The position numbers and the translations under genes are program-made. From Stratiolaelaps scimitus (taxonomy: Eukaryota > Arthropoda > Arachnida > Mesostigmata > Laelapidae), in the NCBI GenBank assembly GCA_019614645.1, contig JABWDB010000001.1, positions 9,779,501-9,843,500 of the forward strand: a DNA stretch of 64,000 nt, in the 5' to 3' direction. Below, one piece after another: positions 37,801-44,381 of this stretch. The notes under the pieces are model-generated. The model was not told where the DNA came from. It worked only from the letters and a program-made list of their open reading frames with translations, and did not search any database. How positions within the stretch are numbered: position 1 is the stretch's first letter; the number at the start of each line of letters is the position of its first letter.

Positions 37801-38155
37801 GGTTTGTATATGTATGTCTACCTATAGCGACGTGTCTCTTACCAAGCGCACAAATACGTCTACTCGTATATCCTTATGGACAGATGCATCTTGTCCTGTC
37901 CTAGCCATATAAACAGAATTATCACTCTTCAGGTTATCTGATGTGATGTCCTGCCGTTTTACATCGTCCGTATCACTCATTGAACTGCTGCGAACAGACA
38001 GCAACAGAAATGGACAGCAATAGCTAGGTCGCTGACGGAACTAACTGCGTTTCAGTTCCAGCTCGACGGGAAACGGCCAAGCGATGACCCAGCTACAGAG
38101 GAAGCCCCCACTTGCAGACGTCGACTGCAGCCTCGACGGGCCCACTTCAGATTAA
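2665..38155 (+). CDS. Ca-alpha1T: T-type (Cav3) voltage-gated calcium channel alpha-1 subunit, 3' part of gene (23 exon positions)
   Basis: This is the pore-forming subunit of a low-voltage-activated calcium channel in the plasma membrane of excitable cells. Spliced exons give about 1673 codons ending in TAA: end of the I-II linker, domain II, a long II-III linker, domain III, a short basic III-IV linker, domain IV and a C-terminal tail. S4 helices with Arg/Lys every third residue are visible in II ([13 protein letters not shown]), III ([15 protein letters not shown]) and IV ([16 protein letters not shown]). Pore motifs TQEDW, SKDGW and TGDNW give E, D, D; together with a domain I Glu outside the window this is the EEDD ring of Cav3, unlike EEEE of Cav1/2. 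All exon junctions are GT-AG and phase-consistent. Domain I and the start codon are missing because they lie upstream. The symbol follows Drosophila by family, not a proven orthologue name. Confidence 0.95.
3275..3358 (-). repeat. tRNA-derived SINE-like repeat in intron 1
   Basis: On the minus strand, TGGTCTAGTGGTAAGCG is a good A box and GGGCTCAAGTCC a good B box at tRNA-like spacing. The acceptor and D stems do not pair, so it is not an intact tRNA. The copy sits in antisense orientation within the intron after exon 1. Confidence 0.5.
3562..3863 (+). CDS. Ca-alpha1T: Cav3 exon 2: domain II S1-S4
   Basis: A polypyrimidine tract and TTCAG precede 3562; the donor is CAG|GTTTGT. The phase is 0 in and 2 out. 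S1 ([17 protein letters not shown]), S2 ([16 protein letters not shown]), S3 ([17 protein letters not shown]) and the voltage-sensor S4 ([14 protein letters not shown]) follow in order. The [10 protein letters not shown] motif is nearly identical to vertebrate Cav3 domain II. An (AT)n tract begins about 30 bases past the donor. Confidence 0.96.
3893..3930. repeat. (AT)n microsatellite in intron 2
   Basis: About 38 bases of uninterrupted AT repeats lie 30 bases downstream of the exon 2 donor. Confidence 0.95.
4244..4345 (+). CDS. Ca-alpha1T: Cav3 exon 3: domain II S4-S5 linker and S5
   Basis: This 102-base exon has acceptor TTGCAG and donor TTCAG|GTCGGT, phase 2 in and 2 out. It encodes [19 protein letters not shown] (linker) and the hydrophobic S5 helix ending LFIFIF. 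The split codon AG|C joins either of two downstream turret exons (9638 or 18168), both of which begin with C to make Ser. Confidence 0.95.
8259..8336. repeat. (AT)n microsatellite
   Basis: About 78 bases of AT repeat with one ATGT interruption, followed by (TATC)n. It lies inside intron 3. Confidence 0.95.
9358..9390. repeat. (CCCG)n minisatellite
   Basis: About eight CCCG units lie in a locally GC-rich stretch (9290-9425), some 250 bases upstream of exon 4a. Confidence 0.9.
9638..9758 (+). CDS. Ca-alpha1T: Cav3 exon 4a: domain II S5-P turret, short form (mutually exclusive with 4b)
   Basis: The acceptor is GACGCTCAG and the donor CAG|GTATGC; length is 121 bases, phase 2 in and 0 out. It encodes the end of S5 ([12 protein letters not shown]), a short turret ([11 protein letters not shown]) and the pore helix ([12 protein letters not shown]). 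Two cysteines are present. It is homologous at both ends to exon 4b and joins the same flanking exons. Using both or neither shifts the frame. The channel with 4a should have the smaller domain II turret. Confidence 0.95.
13093..13504. mobile_element. Mariner/Tc1-like MITE (non-autonomous DNA transposon)
   Basis: Terminal inverted repeats are visible: left CAGTATGTTCGAAAAGTTAC and right, read in reverse, CAGGGTGTTCAGAAAGTTAC. They match at most positions over about 21 bases. The element is 412 bp, AT-rich, has no open frame, and is flanked by TA on the right (TG on the left, perhaps a mutated TA), as for Tc1/mariner insertion. The exact family cannot be named without a repeat library. Confidence 0.7.
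14109..14630. repeat. (GTT)n/(GTC)n trinucleotide-rich tract
   Basis: Long runs of GTT, GTC and GCT triplets spread over about 520 bases inside the alternative-exon spacer. They create long but meaningless Val/Leu-rich open frames. Confidence 0.85.
15560..15627. repeat. (AT)n microsatellite
   Basis: About 68 bases of AT repeat with one ATGT interruption, inside the 4a-4b spacer. Confidence 0.95.
18168..18321 (+). CDS. Ca-alpha1T: Cav3 exon 4b: domain II S5-P turret, long Cys-rich form (mutually exclusive with 4a)
   Basis: The acceptor is GACCGCAG and the donor CAG|GTATGT; length is 154 bases, phase 2 in and 0 out, identical in phase to 4a. It encodes [12 protein letters not shown], a turret of about 24 residues with the CXC pairs LCTC and DCQC, then [16 protein letters not shown]. 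Six cysteines are visible against two in 4a. The flanks LGM-LFGGKFC and WA-VTVFQ are shared between the two, which shows exon duplication. In snail LCav3 the alternative domain II turret exons change Na+/Ca2+ permeability; whether that holds here is inference. Confidence 0.95.
18322..19284. other. Intron between turret exon 4b and filter exon 5
   Basis: No exon is supported here. The minus-strand open frame at 18648-19139 has no family match and no splice support and is taken as chance. Confidence 0.7.
19285..19524 (+). CDS. Ca-alpha1T: Cav3 exon 5: domain II selectivity filter and S6
   Basis: The acceptor is GATCGCAG and the donor AAG|GTGAGT; 240 bases in phase 0. It begins [15 protein letters not shown], where the Glu of TQEDW is the domain II filter residue. 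S6 ([21 protein letters not shown]) and a charged cytoplasmic helix ([19 protein letters not shown]) follow. Nearly every residue through S6 matches other Cav3 channels. Confidence 0.97.
19771..19941 (+). CDS. Ca-alpha1T: Cav3 exon 6: proximal II-III linker
   Basis: The acceptor is GTTGCAG and the donor AGT|GTAAGT; 171 bases, phase 0 in and out. It encodes an acidic start ([17 protein letters not shown]), then a Ser/Thr-rich segment ([13 protein letters not shown]) with several potential phosphorylation sites. There is no membrane segment, as expected for the cytoplasmic II-III linker. Confidence 0.85.
19942..20307. other. Intron 6
   Basis: A 366-bp intron with a (CT)n tract (about 20195-20250) acting as the polypyrimidine region upstream of exon 7. 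Nothing else is visible. Confidence 0.8.
20308..20496 (+). CDS. Ca-alpha1T: Cav3 exon 7: II-III linker, with two in-phase donors
   Basis: The acceptor is TCAAGCAG. Two good donors exist in the same phase: TGC|GTGAGT after 20460 (51 codons) and AAG|GTATGT after 20496 (63 codons). The exon encodes a Pro/Leu-rich stretch ([19 protein letters not shown]) and a Ser/Arg cluster ([14 protein letters not shown]). The longer form adds [12 protein letters not shown]. Which donor is used, or whether both are, cannot be told from sequence alone. Family conservation is low in this linker, so the exon is supported by phase and composition. Confidence 0.65.
20497..22528. other. Intron 7
   Basis: No supported exon. 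It contains (AT)n with a GTAT core at 21993-22068, (ATCA)n at 22100-22138 and (GCTC)n near 22303-22322. The last part (22380-22528) is open in frame with exon 8 and could belong to that exon if an upstream acceptor is used. Confidence 0.6.
22529..23013 (+). CDS. Ca-alpha1T: Cav3 exon 8: Pro/Ala/Thr-rich II-III linker (5' boundary uncertain)
   Basis: The donor CAA|GTGAGT leaves phase 2 and matches exon 9 exactly. The 5' edge is ambiguous: CAG trinucleotides in phase 0 before 22529, 22553, 22580 and 22621 could each be the acceptor, so the exon is 393-485 bases long. The encoded protein is low-complexity, with Ala/Thr runs from CAA/ACA/GCA triplets, PPPPPPLIG, and [20 protein letters not shown] near the end. 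Such proline-rich stretches are candidate SH3-type docking sites. No family domain is recognised. Confidence 0.65.
23014..23841. other. Intron 8
   Basis: An 828-bp intron with ordinary composition. Nothing else was seen in it. Confidence 0.7.
23842..24112 (+). CDS. Ca-alpha1T: Cav3 exon 9: II-III linker with collagen-like Gly-X-Y repeat
   Basis: The acceptor is TGTTCGCAG and the donor CAG|GTTAGT; 271 bases, phase 2 in and 0 out. After [18 protein letters not shown] it holds two tandem 27-bp units encoding GLQGVPGIP, followed by GLQG, making seven Gly-X-Y triplets. A Ser/Lys/Asn-rich part follows ([18 protein letters not shown]). The phase joins both neighbours without a stop. Confidence 0.8.
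24113..25213. other. Intron 9
   Basis: No exon is supported. Open frames on both strands at 24600-25050 have no recognisable product; the higher GC and length could reflect an old repeat, which I cannot confirm. Confidence 0.55.
25214..25342 (+). CDS. Ca-alpha1T: Cav3 exon 10: distal II-III linker
   Basis: The acceptor is GTATTTTAG and the donor AAG|GTTAGT; 129 bases, phase 0 in and out. It encodes [19 protein letters not shown] followed by [19 protein letters not shown]. No domain is recognised. The junction phases and open frame between good splice sites support it. Confidence 0.78.
25343..26057. other. Intron 10
   Basis: A 715-bp AT-rich intron. No features were recognised. Confidence 0.7.
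26058..26330 (+). CDS. Ca-alpha1T: Cav3 exon 11: end of II-III linker, domain III S1 and S2
   Basis: The acceptor is CTCTCCGCAG and the donor AAG|GTGAGG; 273 bases in phase 0. It starts with the amphipathic pre-S1 ([18 protein letters not shown]), then S1 ([20 protein letters not shown]) and S2 ([15 protein letters not shown]). NCIT-AMERP is a hallmark of Cav3 domain III. Confidence 0.96.
26331..28501. other. Intron 11
   Basis: A 2.2-kb intron. The only structure noted is a short perfect hairpin at 26701-26721 (TAGCGGCT, 5-base loop, AGCCGCTA). No exon is supported. Confidence 0.6.
28502..28640 (+). CDS. Ca-alpha1T: Cav3 exon 12: domain III S2-S3
   Basis: The acceptor is TTTTGCAG and the donor TTCG|GTACGC; 139 bases, phase 0 in and 1 out. 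It encodes [20 protein letters not shown], then S3 ([18 protein letters not shown]) and the S3-S4 loop (ADGGPRIFG). Confidence 0.95.
28641..30015. other. Intron 12 with SINE fragment and (AT)n
   Basis: It contains a tRNA-derived repeat at 28751-28812 and (AT)n/(ATAC)n tracts at 28981-29068. No exon is supported. Confidence 0.7.
28751..28812 (+). repeat. tRNA-derived SINE-like fragment, same family as 60103-60206
   Basis: TTCGTGTGCGCCTTGCA, then ACACGTAGGTGCACGAGTTC and GATCCCC match the element near 60.1 kb in order and spacing (TTCGTGTGCGCCTTACA, ACACGTAGATGCACGGATTC, GATTCCC). GAGTTCGATCCCC is a Pol III B box. Two matching copies 31 kb apart show a dispersed repeat. Confidence 0.65.
30016..30198 (+). 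CDS. Ca-alpha1T: Cav3 exon 13: domain III S4 and S5
   Basis: The acceptor is TTTCTCCTAG and the donor AAAG|GTGAGG; phase 1 in and 1 out. It encodes the voltage sensor [20 protein letters not shown], the S4-S5 linker and S5 ([20 protein letters not shown]). This is almost residue-for-residue the vertebrate Cav3 sequence. Confidence 0.97.
30199..30620. other. Intron 13
   Basis: A 422-bp intron; nothing was seen in it. Confidence 0.8.
30621..30772 (+). CDS. Ca-alpha1T: Cav3 exon 14: domain III turret and pore helix
   Basis: The acceptor is AATTCCAG and the donor AAA|GTACGT; 152 bases, phase 1 in and 0 out. It encodes [20 protein letters not shown] (extracellular, with a possible disulphide pair and an acidic loop) and [19 protein letters not shown], the pore helix that ends just before the filter Asp. 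Confidence 0.96.
30773..31520. other. Intron 14
   Basis: A 748-bp AT-rich intron; nothing was seen in it beyond short T-rich tracts. Confidence 0.75.
31521..31770 (+). CDS. Ca-alpha1T: Cav3 exon 15: domain III filter, S6 and III-IV linker
   Basis: The acceptor is TCGGCACAG and the donor AGAC|GTAAGC; 250 bases, phase 0 in and 1 out. It begins [15 protein letters not shown], so the domain III filter residue is Asp. S6 is [20 protein letters not shown]. The exon ends in a highly charged helix ([20 protein letters not shown]) and a poly-Arg stretch. The linker is short and lacks the optional insert known in some Cav3 genes. Confidence 0.97.
31788..31828. repeat. (AT)n microsatellite in intron 15
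   Basis: About 41 bases of AT repeat begin 17 bases after the exon 15 donor. They fill a good part of the short 259-bp intron. Confidence 0.95.
32030..32335 (+). CDS. Ca-alpha1T: Cav3 exon 16: domain IV S1-S3
   Basis: The acceptor is CGTATACAG and the donor ATGG|GTAAGT; 306 bases, phase 1 in and 1 out. It encodes [21 protein letters not shown]1 ([20 protein letters not shown]), S2 ([20 protein letters not shown]) and S3 ([15 protein letters not shown]). Confidence 0.97.
32336..32933. other. Intron 16
   Basis: A 598-bp intron with a small (AT)n near 32867-32882, shortly before the acceptor. Nothing else was seen. Confidence 0.8.
32934..33230 (+). CDS. Ca-alpha1T: Cav3 exon 17: domain IV S4-S5 and turret
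   Basis: The acceptor is GATTGGCAG and the donor TTTG|GTAAGA; 297 bases, phase 1 in and 1 out. S4 reads [21 protein letters not shown]5 ([20 protein letters not shown]) and the start of the turret ([20 protein letters not shown]) follow. Confidence 0.97.
33231..33788. other. Intron 17
   Basis: A 558-bp intron with poly-T tracts at 33462-33471 and 33625-33633. No other feature was seen. Confidence 0.8.
33789..34045 (+). CDS. Ca-alpha1T: Cav3 exon 18: domain IV filter and S6
   Basis: The acceptor is TTTGAACAG and the donor GAG|GTAAGC; 257 bases, phase 1 in and 0 out. It holds the filter [19 protein letters not shown] (Asp), a Cys-rich post-filter loop (four Cys), S6 ([20 protein letters not shown]) and the start of the tail ([15 protein letters not shown]). 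Confidence 0.97.
34046..35413. other. Intron 18, possible old repeat inside
   Basis: The part 34600-34910 has higher GC and a hairpin-prone sequence at 34726-34752 (GTCGGG ... CCCGAC). It carries a minus-strand frame ending [20 protein letters not shown] that looks protein-like but matches nothing I can name. An old retroelement fragment is possible. No channel exon is supported here. Confidence 0.4.
35414..35818 (+). CDS. Ca-alpha1T: Cav3 exon 19: C-terminal tail, coiled/low-complexity
   Basis: The acceptor is GATGCCCAG and the donor CAA|GTACGT; 405 bases in phase 0. The start [12 protein letters not shown] matches the acidic helix after IVS6 in Cav3 (vertebrate EEAELEAELELE). It then becomes homopolymer-rich: Ala and Gln runs, Asn/Ser runs, and Thr/Ala runs from CAR/ACA/GCN triplets. 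If the donor is not used, the frame stops four codons later (GTA CGT GAA TGA), which would give an alternative shorter C-terminus. Confidence 0.85.
35819..36211. other. Intron 19
   Basis: A 393-bp intron with a short (AT)n at 35857-35876. Nothing else was seen. Confidence 0.8.
36212..36386 (+). CDS. Ca-alpha1T: Cav3 exon 20: C-terminal tail
   Basis: The acceptor is CCCTTCAG and the donor CCAG|GTGTAT; 175 bases, phase 0 in and 1 out. It encodes [20 protein letters not shown], then [20 protein letters not shown] and a His/Met/Pro-rich end. Proline-directed Ser sites (SPEE, SPQ) are visible. No known domain is recognised. Confidence 0.82.
36687..36912 (+). CDS. Ca-alpha1T: Cav3 exon 21: C-terminal tail, Gly/His then acidic
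   Basis: The acceptor is TTCTTCTTAG and the donor GCGAG|GTAGTT, a weak donor; 226 bases, phase 1 in and 2 out. The protein is Gly-rich ([25 protein letters not shown]) and then poly-Asp (PDDDDES and FDDDEDT). If the intron is retained, the codon after Arg is TAG, so a channel ending here is possible. The phase match to exon 22 favours splicing. Confidence 0.75.
36913..37539. other. Intron 21, with a tRNA-derived repeat
   Basis: A 627-bp intron (or retained 3' sequence after a TAG) carrying the SINE-like element at 37362-37438 in antisense orientation. Confidence 0.6.
37362..37438 (-). repeat. tRNA-derived SINE-like repeat
   Basis: On the minus strand, GATGGATAGCGTATCG is an A-box-like start. 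GCAGATTCGAATCCCG, about 45 bases later, contains a perfect B box (GATTCGAATCCC). Total length is near that of a tRNA, but the acceptor arms do not pair. Confidence 0.5.
37540..37644 (+). CDS. Ca-alpha1T: Cav3 exon 22: C-terminal tail
   Basis: The acceptor is AACATTACAG and the donor ACTAG|GTGAGC; 105 bases, phase 2 in and 2 out. It encodes [20 protein letters not shown] and then [14 protein letters not shown]. Reading through the donor gives an immediate TGA. The fit in phase to both exon 21 and exon 23 supports it as coding. Confidence 0.75.
37645..38055. other. Intron 22
   Basis: A 411-bp AT-rich intron between the last two coding exons. Nothing else was seen. Confidence 0.75.
38056..38155 (+). 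CDS. Ca-alpha1T: Cav3 exon 23: last coding exon and stop
   Basis: The acceptor is TGCGTTTCAG; phase 2 in. It encodes [20 protein letters not shown] followed by [13 protein letters not shown] and a TAA stop at 38153-38155. The end is not a recognised PDZ ligand. What follows is AT-rich and non-coding in all frames, so this is the natural end of the longest form. Confidence 0.78.
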
Positions 38156-41100
38156 CAGAGCCGAAATAGAACTGCTGTAGAAGAACCAGTAGAGCAGCAC
38201 AAAGAGAGCACCGACCGACGACACCTCTGCTAGGATCACCAGGGAAGAAAGCTGAAAGAGACAAAAAACTTAAGCGTACATCAATCACGCATAGAGGTGG
38301 CCTTCACTCCAAGCAGGGAGCAGATGAACGAGAATATGATAGACAATAATATGATACTGGAAGTAGAAGGATATGGAACTAAGGACGAACGTACGCTGCA
38401 CTCCGTTCATCAGCGGTTCAGTTCACTTGTGGTCCTGGTGCGACCCGTCGAACAACTTCTAGCCAAACCACCATTCGACACCACCAATGACACCACCACT
38501 TGACCTACCTTCAAGACAACTACAACAACAATTCATTGATTATGATACATCGTGTATGCTTATACATCATCAACGGGAATAGTCAAAAGGATTACACATA
38601 TGCTAAGAGTAGGAGTACTAGAAAATATATGAGAAGCAAAACGCGCTCATCTTTAGGCAGCGCTTTGACAGTAAGCCTCCTGAGTAGAGGAACCAACTAC
38701 TAGAAATAACAGAGATAAGGTGGAAATCACCACAGCAGACAAGCGAGCACAATACGAGCATTATACAACAGATAAAAGAAAAATATCTAGCCAACAGAAC
38801 GAAAGCATATGGGAAGAGATGGAAGGGAACGACTCACTCTCAGCCTCGTCAGTCAGCGTCGACGATCTCCCCACACGGAGAGAAGTGGAAGAATCAATGA
38901 AATAACAAACGCCAACCAATGCATGTATGAATGAATCAATCAATCAATCTATCTGTCGTTATCTAAATCATCAGTCACACTACTGGTAACCTCTATTTAG
39001 TGATAACAGGTGAAATGATGATCGATGATCGATTGACTGTCAGATCGGGCGGGAAATATTGCATAATTCAAAAAGCACACGGTGATCTGATTTGTTGTTC
39101 TCGTTAGGTATTTTGGATTGGTGATTGTTACAACGGAAAATGACGTCTTTGGTGATTACAAGCAGTTGATTATGCATCATTTGTCCTGGTACGATTGAAC
39201 CTAGCCAATACTGTGCAGCAATTTAGCAGTGTGTTGATTAAGCAAAAATATATGTTTACGATCGGTGGAGTGATTAGGTGAGATATTTTTAAGTCATTAA
39301 TCTCTCCCTACTTATATAACAGGAGTAATTAATTCGTGGTCTAAATTTAGATGCCACAACCAGCAGTTTAAAATCGAATGCCCGTTGCCCGTATCTGATT
39401 CTTAGCCCGACGCATCGTTCCGATGTCTAAGAAGGATATTTATGCATATTCGATGGTCAACAGCTATAATACTAATAATAATAATAATCGTAGTCAGGTG
39501 AACGAAATTGCCGAGAGCACGAGTTTCATTGATGGCCACGACCTCCAACAGAACCAAACAAACCAGCGAAACAATCATGTATAATGCCGGTACGCCCAGC
39601 CGCCCTCATTTCAAACCACAGCCATCCGATTCTCCTCATCCCTCATCTGCGTGTGTGTTGCTCTCGAAACACCACCCCCCACCTCAAGGCACAAGATGAA
39701 CATACACTGTGTGAATTTAGAGCTAGGATGACGCAAGGTATAATGTATTGACTATTGATCGTCTGATGACGTTTTCAATCAATTTGGATGCGTCTTCTAT
39801 TTCCTATACCCGTTACTATCCTGCATCCTTAAAACGAAACAGGGACCAGCTGGGGCGGTTACAGGGTGCTACATCGATAGGCGAACTGGGATTGGCGTTA
39901 ATTGCCATAATATAATACTATTCTAACATGGAGACAGAGAGAGAGAAAGAGATAGAGAGCACGAGGGACATGTACACATACACACACAGCAAACACAAAC
40001 AGATATAAATGAACTATTAATAACAATGATAATAATAATAAGAACCGTTATTATTACCTAAACTTTATTATCATACGAGACATACAATAAGTGTAAGGAT
40101 TCGTCCTATTATTATTATTTTTATTATTATTGTCATTATTATTATTATTATTAGTATAACCACACGATTATGGTAGTACTAGTAACTGATGATGTTACAT
40201 AGGTGATAAATAAATAATACTTACTACCGATGAATAGTACTCACAACAATAATTAAGAATTATAGCTACTTCTACCGCTATATACTGATAACGATAGTGT
40301 ATCGGTACTAGCTAACGAGAGCGAACCAGAAAGAGAGAGCGCATTTTGTCAGCCAAACAGTACATACATCATTCATTCATTCATACGTACGTGCGTGCGT
40401 GCGAACCTGCATATATGCGAGGCGCGGCGATGCAAGAGAAAATAAAAAAAAATACCCAAAGAACAACGAAATAGTATACGCCGCACGTACTGTGATTATA
40501 TCGGACAATAATAATGATAATTATTATCATTAAAATACCACATAGTAAATAGGTGGAACGTAAATAGACGAACGTTTAAGCTAATATGAGCCAGTCAGTC
40601 AGATCATCATCAAAATATTAGTAATTAATCACGATTGTTGTTCTCTGTAGCAACACACGAAAGATTACCAGCGCGCCCAAACTGCGCAGAACGTGCCTAA
40701 ACGCAGCAGAGAAGAGCAACGAGTACGGCGAGAGGCTTTTATCGAAAAACAATGAACTTGCTATTATTTCGCTTAATAGGAGAATTTTTAGGAAACATTT
40801 AATTTAGCCATGTTGCTCATATATAATCATACGCTTATTATTAGACGCATTACAACTAACTGTGCTGGAATCCCAGATAATTATATAGCAAGTCATAGAA
40901 TTTCATAAATAGAAGTCATAGAAAATAATATATAAACGTTTATCCATATGTTACATTTTGTCATTTTCGATGTGAAATCAAACGAATGTCACACGCGACT
41001 AAGGTTTTGCCAGTTATGCATTTTTGTTTATTTGTTTATTTTCTACTCGTTTTAATAAAAGCTCTAAACAATTATTCTCAAATGAACACTAGCGCTTCTA

Positions 41101-43821
41101 GAGAGAGAGAGAGAGAGAGTAACAACAGAAATAGAGCGCAGCGAATTTAGGTTGGCAACGTCGGCGATCCCCGTCAGCCGGTTGGGCAGGCCGAGCGACC
41201 CTTACTGTTGTGTGTCTGTGTCATTCGACCGTCATGGAGAACTGAAGGTCTGAAAGTTGAGATCCAGCACAAGCACACACACAGGCCGGGTCGTTCAAAG
41301 CCGCTTCAAGTGCCGCGCCGGCCGTCATGGTACGCCATGGTTAAATGTATCAACCAGCTAATATGAAAAAGCAAACGCCTCATCGGCTTAGCTTGGCTGT
41401 TCGCGCGCAAGCTTTTGGGCACCTCTTTACTCCCACTATTTACTCCTTCCCAACCATGGTCCTTAAATGACTTACCCTTTCTCGGGACACAGAGCAAGGC
41501 GAGAGCCATTACTCGCCGTTTAAATTTATTAGTACGGGTATTTATGATAATACAGAATAAAAATACAAGTTGTATCGCGTGAGCATATCTCTTTCGACCC
41601 TGAAAATTTCTCCATCTCGAATGTAATCGTGATTGATATCGCGTGGACGGCGCAATGGGTACAGCCTATCAGAGTTCGGAAGTTTGGAAGTGACCTCGCG
41701 GTTGACAGGAGTGTACGAGGCCAATGTTATATACATGCACGGTTTCTTGACAAACCGATATCGTATCGAATTAAGTCAATTTTCGAAACATCGATGTCCA
41801 TTGCATTGGAATAAATTGAATAGCTCATGGATAGTTGGCTTCCACCTTGCTCCACCTTTCCTCTCGACCCATCTATAAAAATGTCCGCTGTCCCGAAATT
41901 AGTCGATTAAATGAGCTAGTTGAAGACTGCCTGCCCCAGAGTGCGCTTGGTGAAGTCACCTTCTCGATATGGGGCGGCACATAGGCAGCTAACGGTCCCC
42001 CCATGGGCATACATACATTAACATCAGGTGTTTCTGTCGACTGACTGACACCAGTAAGGGCAAAATGACGGAAGAATAGAATTGAGGGCATGCGCCTCTC
42101 GAGAATCAGAGAGAGAGAGAATCGAGCAACCGGCACTCGATCTGCCCTAACCAATAACGGGCTACGAAACTGAACGTTTTACATGCAATACACCGCTGCA
42201 TGTGCGCATGCAGGGACCGCGTTGTACAGAAGCTTCGGGGGTTGCCTCCCGTTTCGTACAGCAGTGCATTGCTTTCGGAGTATGGAGCCCGAAAACGCGG
42301 TGCTAACGAGGCATGGTAACACCCTAAAGCGAGTAATATGCACGGCCAATGCGCGATAAATACCAGCCGTGGCCGTGCAGCTGCATCTGCGACTGGTGCT
42401 CCCCGAGTTGCACAGATTCTGCAAAAAGTAAGGAAAACAGAGACACTTTCGAGTCGCTGGATGATCACCATTTGGAGAAGACTAACATATAACTAAGCGA
42501 ACAAGAAGATGAATACGAATACGAACAGTGTTTTGCACTGGACACTACCGCATCCTGCATCTGGTCCTTGTCATGATAAAGGCGTACTGGTGGTAATAAT
42601 AATAATTATATTAAGAAGGATAATAATAATAATATTATTATTAATAATAATAGGGATATGATATTGACGAGAATAAGACCTCTTGTGTAATAGATACACA
42701 GCTATACACACCGATCACCATCATAATCGATACCACAATATGTCGTGTACAGAGTAATAATAGTTAATGATAGCGATAATAATAATAATAAGAATAATGA
42801 TAATATCTATAATTATTACACTATAATTATATAGTTATGGTCTTAATAAAATGTAGATTGAATAACATTAGCGACCGAGTTAATATGGAATCAATACGCA
42901 ACTTTCTTGATAGTAAAGTGCTCGATGCGTCACAATGGCAGATTGCACACTTGTTAAAGCCTACTTATATTATTAGGACCTCAGCAGACAGACAGGCAGG
43001 CAGTTTAGAAAATAGAAAATAAGAGTGTGCTGCATTGGACATCGTTGACTTAAAGGATCAATCAATGGACGCGACGGGAAGTATTATTGAGTCAAGCACT
43101 AAGGTGAAAGGCGCAAAAGTCATAGTATCGAGTGTTATAATAATAGTAAGAATAATAATAATGATGATGATAATAATAATAATGGAATATACATAATAAA
43201 GAAAGGGAAATAATCGTACATGTCGGGATTACACATAATGATATACCACACTTATGGATAGAGTACATACATGACATCGCGTGGCCGACCATCAACCGGC
43301 ATTGACAGAAATAATGACAATAATTAAGAATTATTATTATTATTATATAGTAACAATAATTATAATAGTAATAGTATGAGCAGTGCGATCATCATAAATA
43401 CAACATTCAATTAAATTCTAGAGAAATAATGATAATGAAATAGTCATAATAATAACAATAATAGCAAAGAAAATAAATATAGATAAATGACGATTGTAGC
43501 ATACCTTACGGTGGTCGCCAACAAGACTATACCTACCCAGACTATCTAAGACTATCTACCTTGAATCGTGCTTGATCGAAACCGTGTCAAACATTGAGCA
43601 GCATTGAAAATCGTGTCCTAGGGGTGCTGCAGGGCTCTGTTGTTCTCAGAATATATATATATTATATATATCATATTTATTTAACGACGAATGGTATTCT
43701 GTACATATGAGATAAGAAGAATTAAGGCAAAATGAGTCTGACAGCCGTAGTGAATGAACCGTTAGCGAACCAAAGCACAATGCTGAATGTGGTTATTCGA
43801 TTGTCTTACATCTATACAGAT

Positions 43822-43826
<5 letters not shown>

Positions 43827-43867
<41 letters not shown>
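43827..43867. repeat. (AT)n microsatellite
   Basis: About 40 bases of AT repeat just upstream of the candidate poly(A) site. Confidence 0.95.
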
Positions 43868-43868
<1 letters not shown>

Positions 43869-43971
43869 TTAGGGTAGTATAAAATTATTATAGTGTACAA
43901 TGATAAAAGGAACATGCGCTGAATGAATAACTCATTCAACTTGATTACACCCTTTAATATGTTTGTTTCCT

Positions 43972-43977
43972 AATAAA
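43972..43977 (+). terminator. Candidate poly(A) signal AATAAA
   Basis: AATAAA is followed about 35-55 bases later by a GT-rich element at 44009-44029. This is the arrangement expected of a cleavage/polyadenylation site. It is the best such combination seen downstream of the channel stop codon. Confidence 0.3.
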
Positions 43978-44030
43978 GAAGGGTGAAAGAGAACAAGCGG
44001 CAATGGACAGTGTGGTGTTGTGTGTATGCC

Positions 44031-44311
44031 CGTGCATCGTGAAATTCCTCGTGAAATGACAATTAAAATGGGGGTGATTTTATTAAATGAATAAGAGCAC
44101 GCTCGTACTTGACTATTGGCGTGTGATGATAGTCAGTGTATTGCGGTGAGTTCAATTGTAGAATGAGTGTAGCTCTAACCTGTCTTATTAAATGTATGTC
44201 TGGTCTGTCACGCATCAAAGCGACTAGCCACAACAAAGACATCGCAGGATAATCCACTACCAACTGTGAGCGCATGAAGGCTGATTCGAATAAATTTCAA
44301 GTGTATGATAT

Positions 44312-44381
<70 letters not shown>

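Larger units (their letters stand above)
38156..44030 (+). other. Probable long 3' UTR of the channel gene
   Basis: No supported coding exon was found for several kilobases after the stop. The stretch is AT-rich with many AAT/ATT and ATTTA-like tracts, as in the long 3' UTRs of neuronal genes. Possible poly(A) signals AATAAA lie at 40209, 41054 and 43972. The last is followed within 60 bases by a GT-rich stretch (GTGGTGTTGTGTGTATG) and is the best-formed site. The end point is inference; an earlier end, or a separate intergenic region, cannot be excluded. Confidence 0.3.

Noticed and set aside
41873..42480. Possible exon ending GVQ-like/AQILQK before GTAAGG at 42428, and antisense frames of 93-121 codons
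   Set aside because: A donor-like AAA|GTAAGG follows an Ala/Gly/Arg-rich frame, but there is no acceptor or partner exon. The antisense frames match no family.
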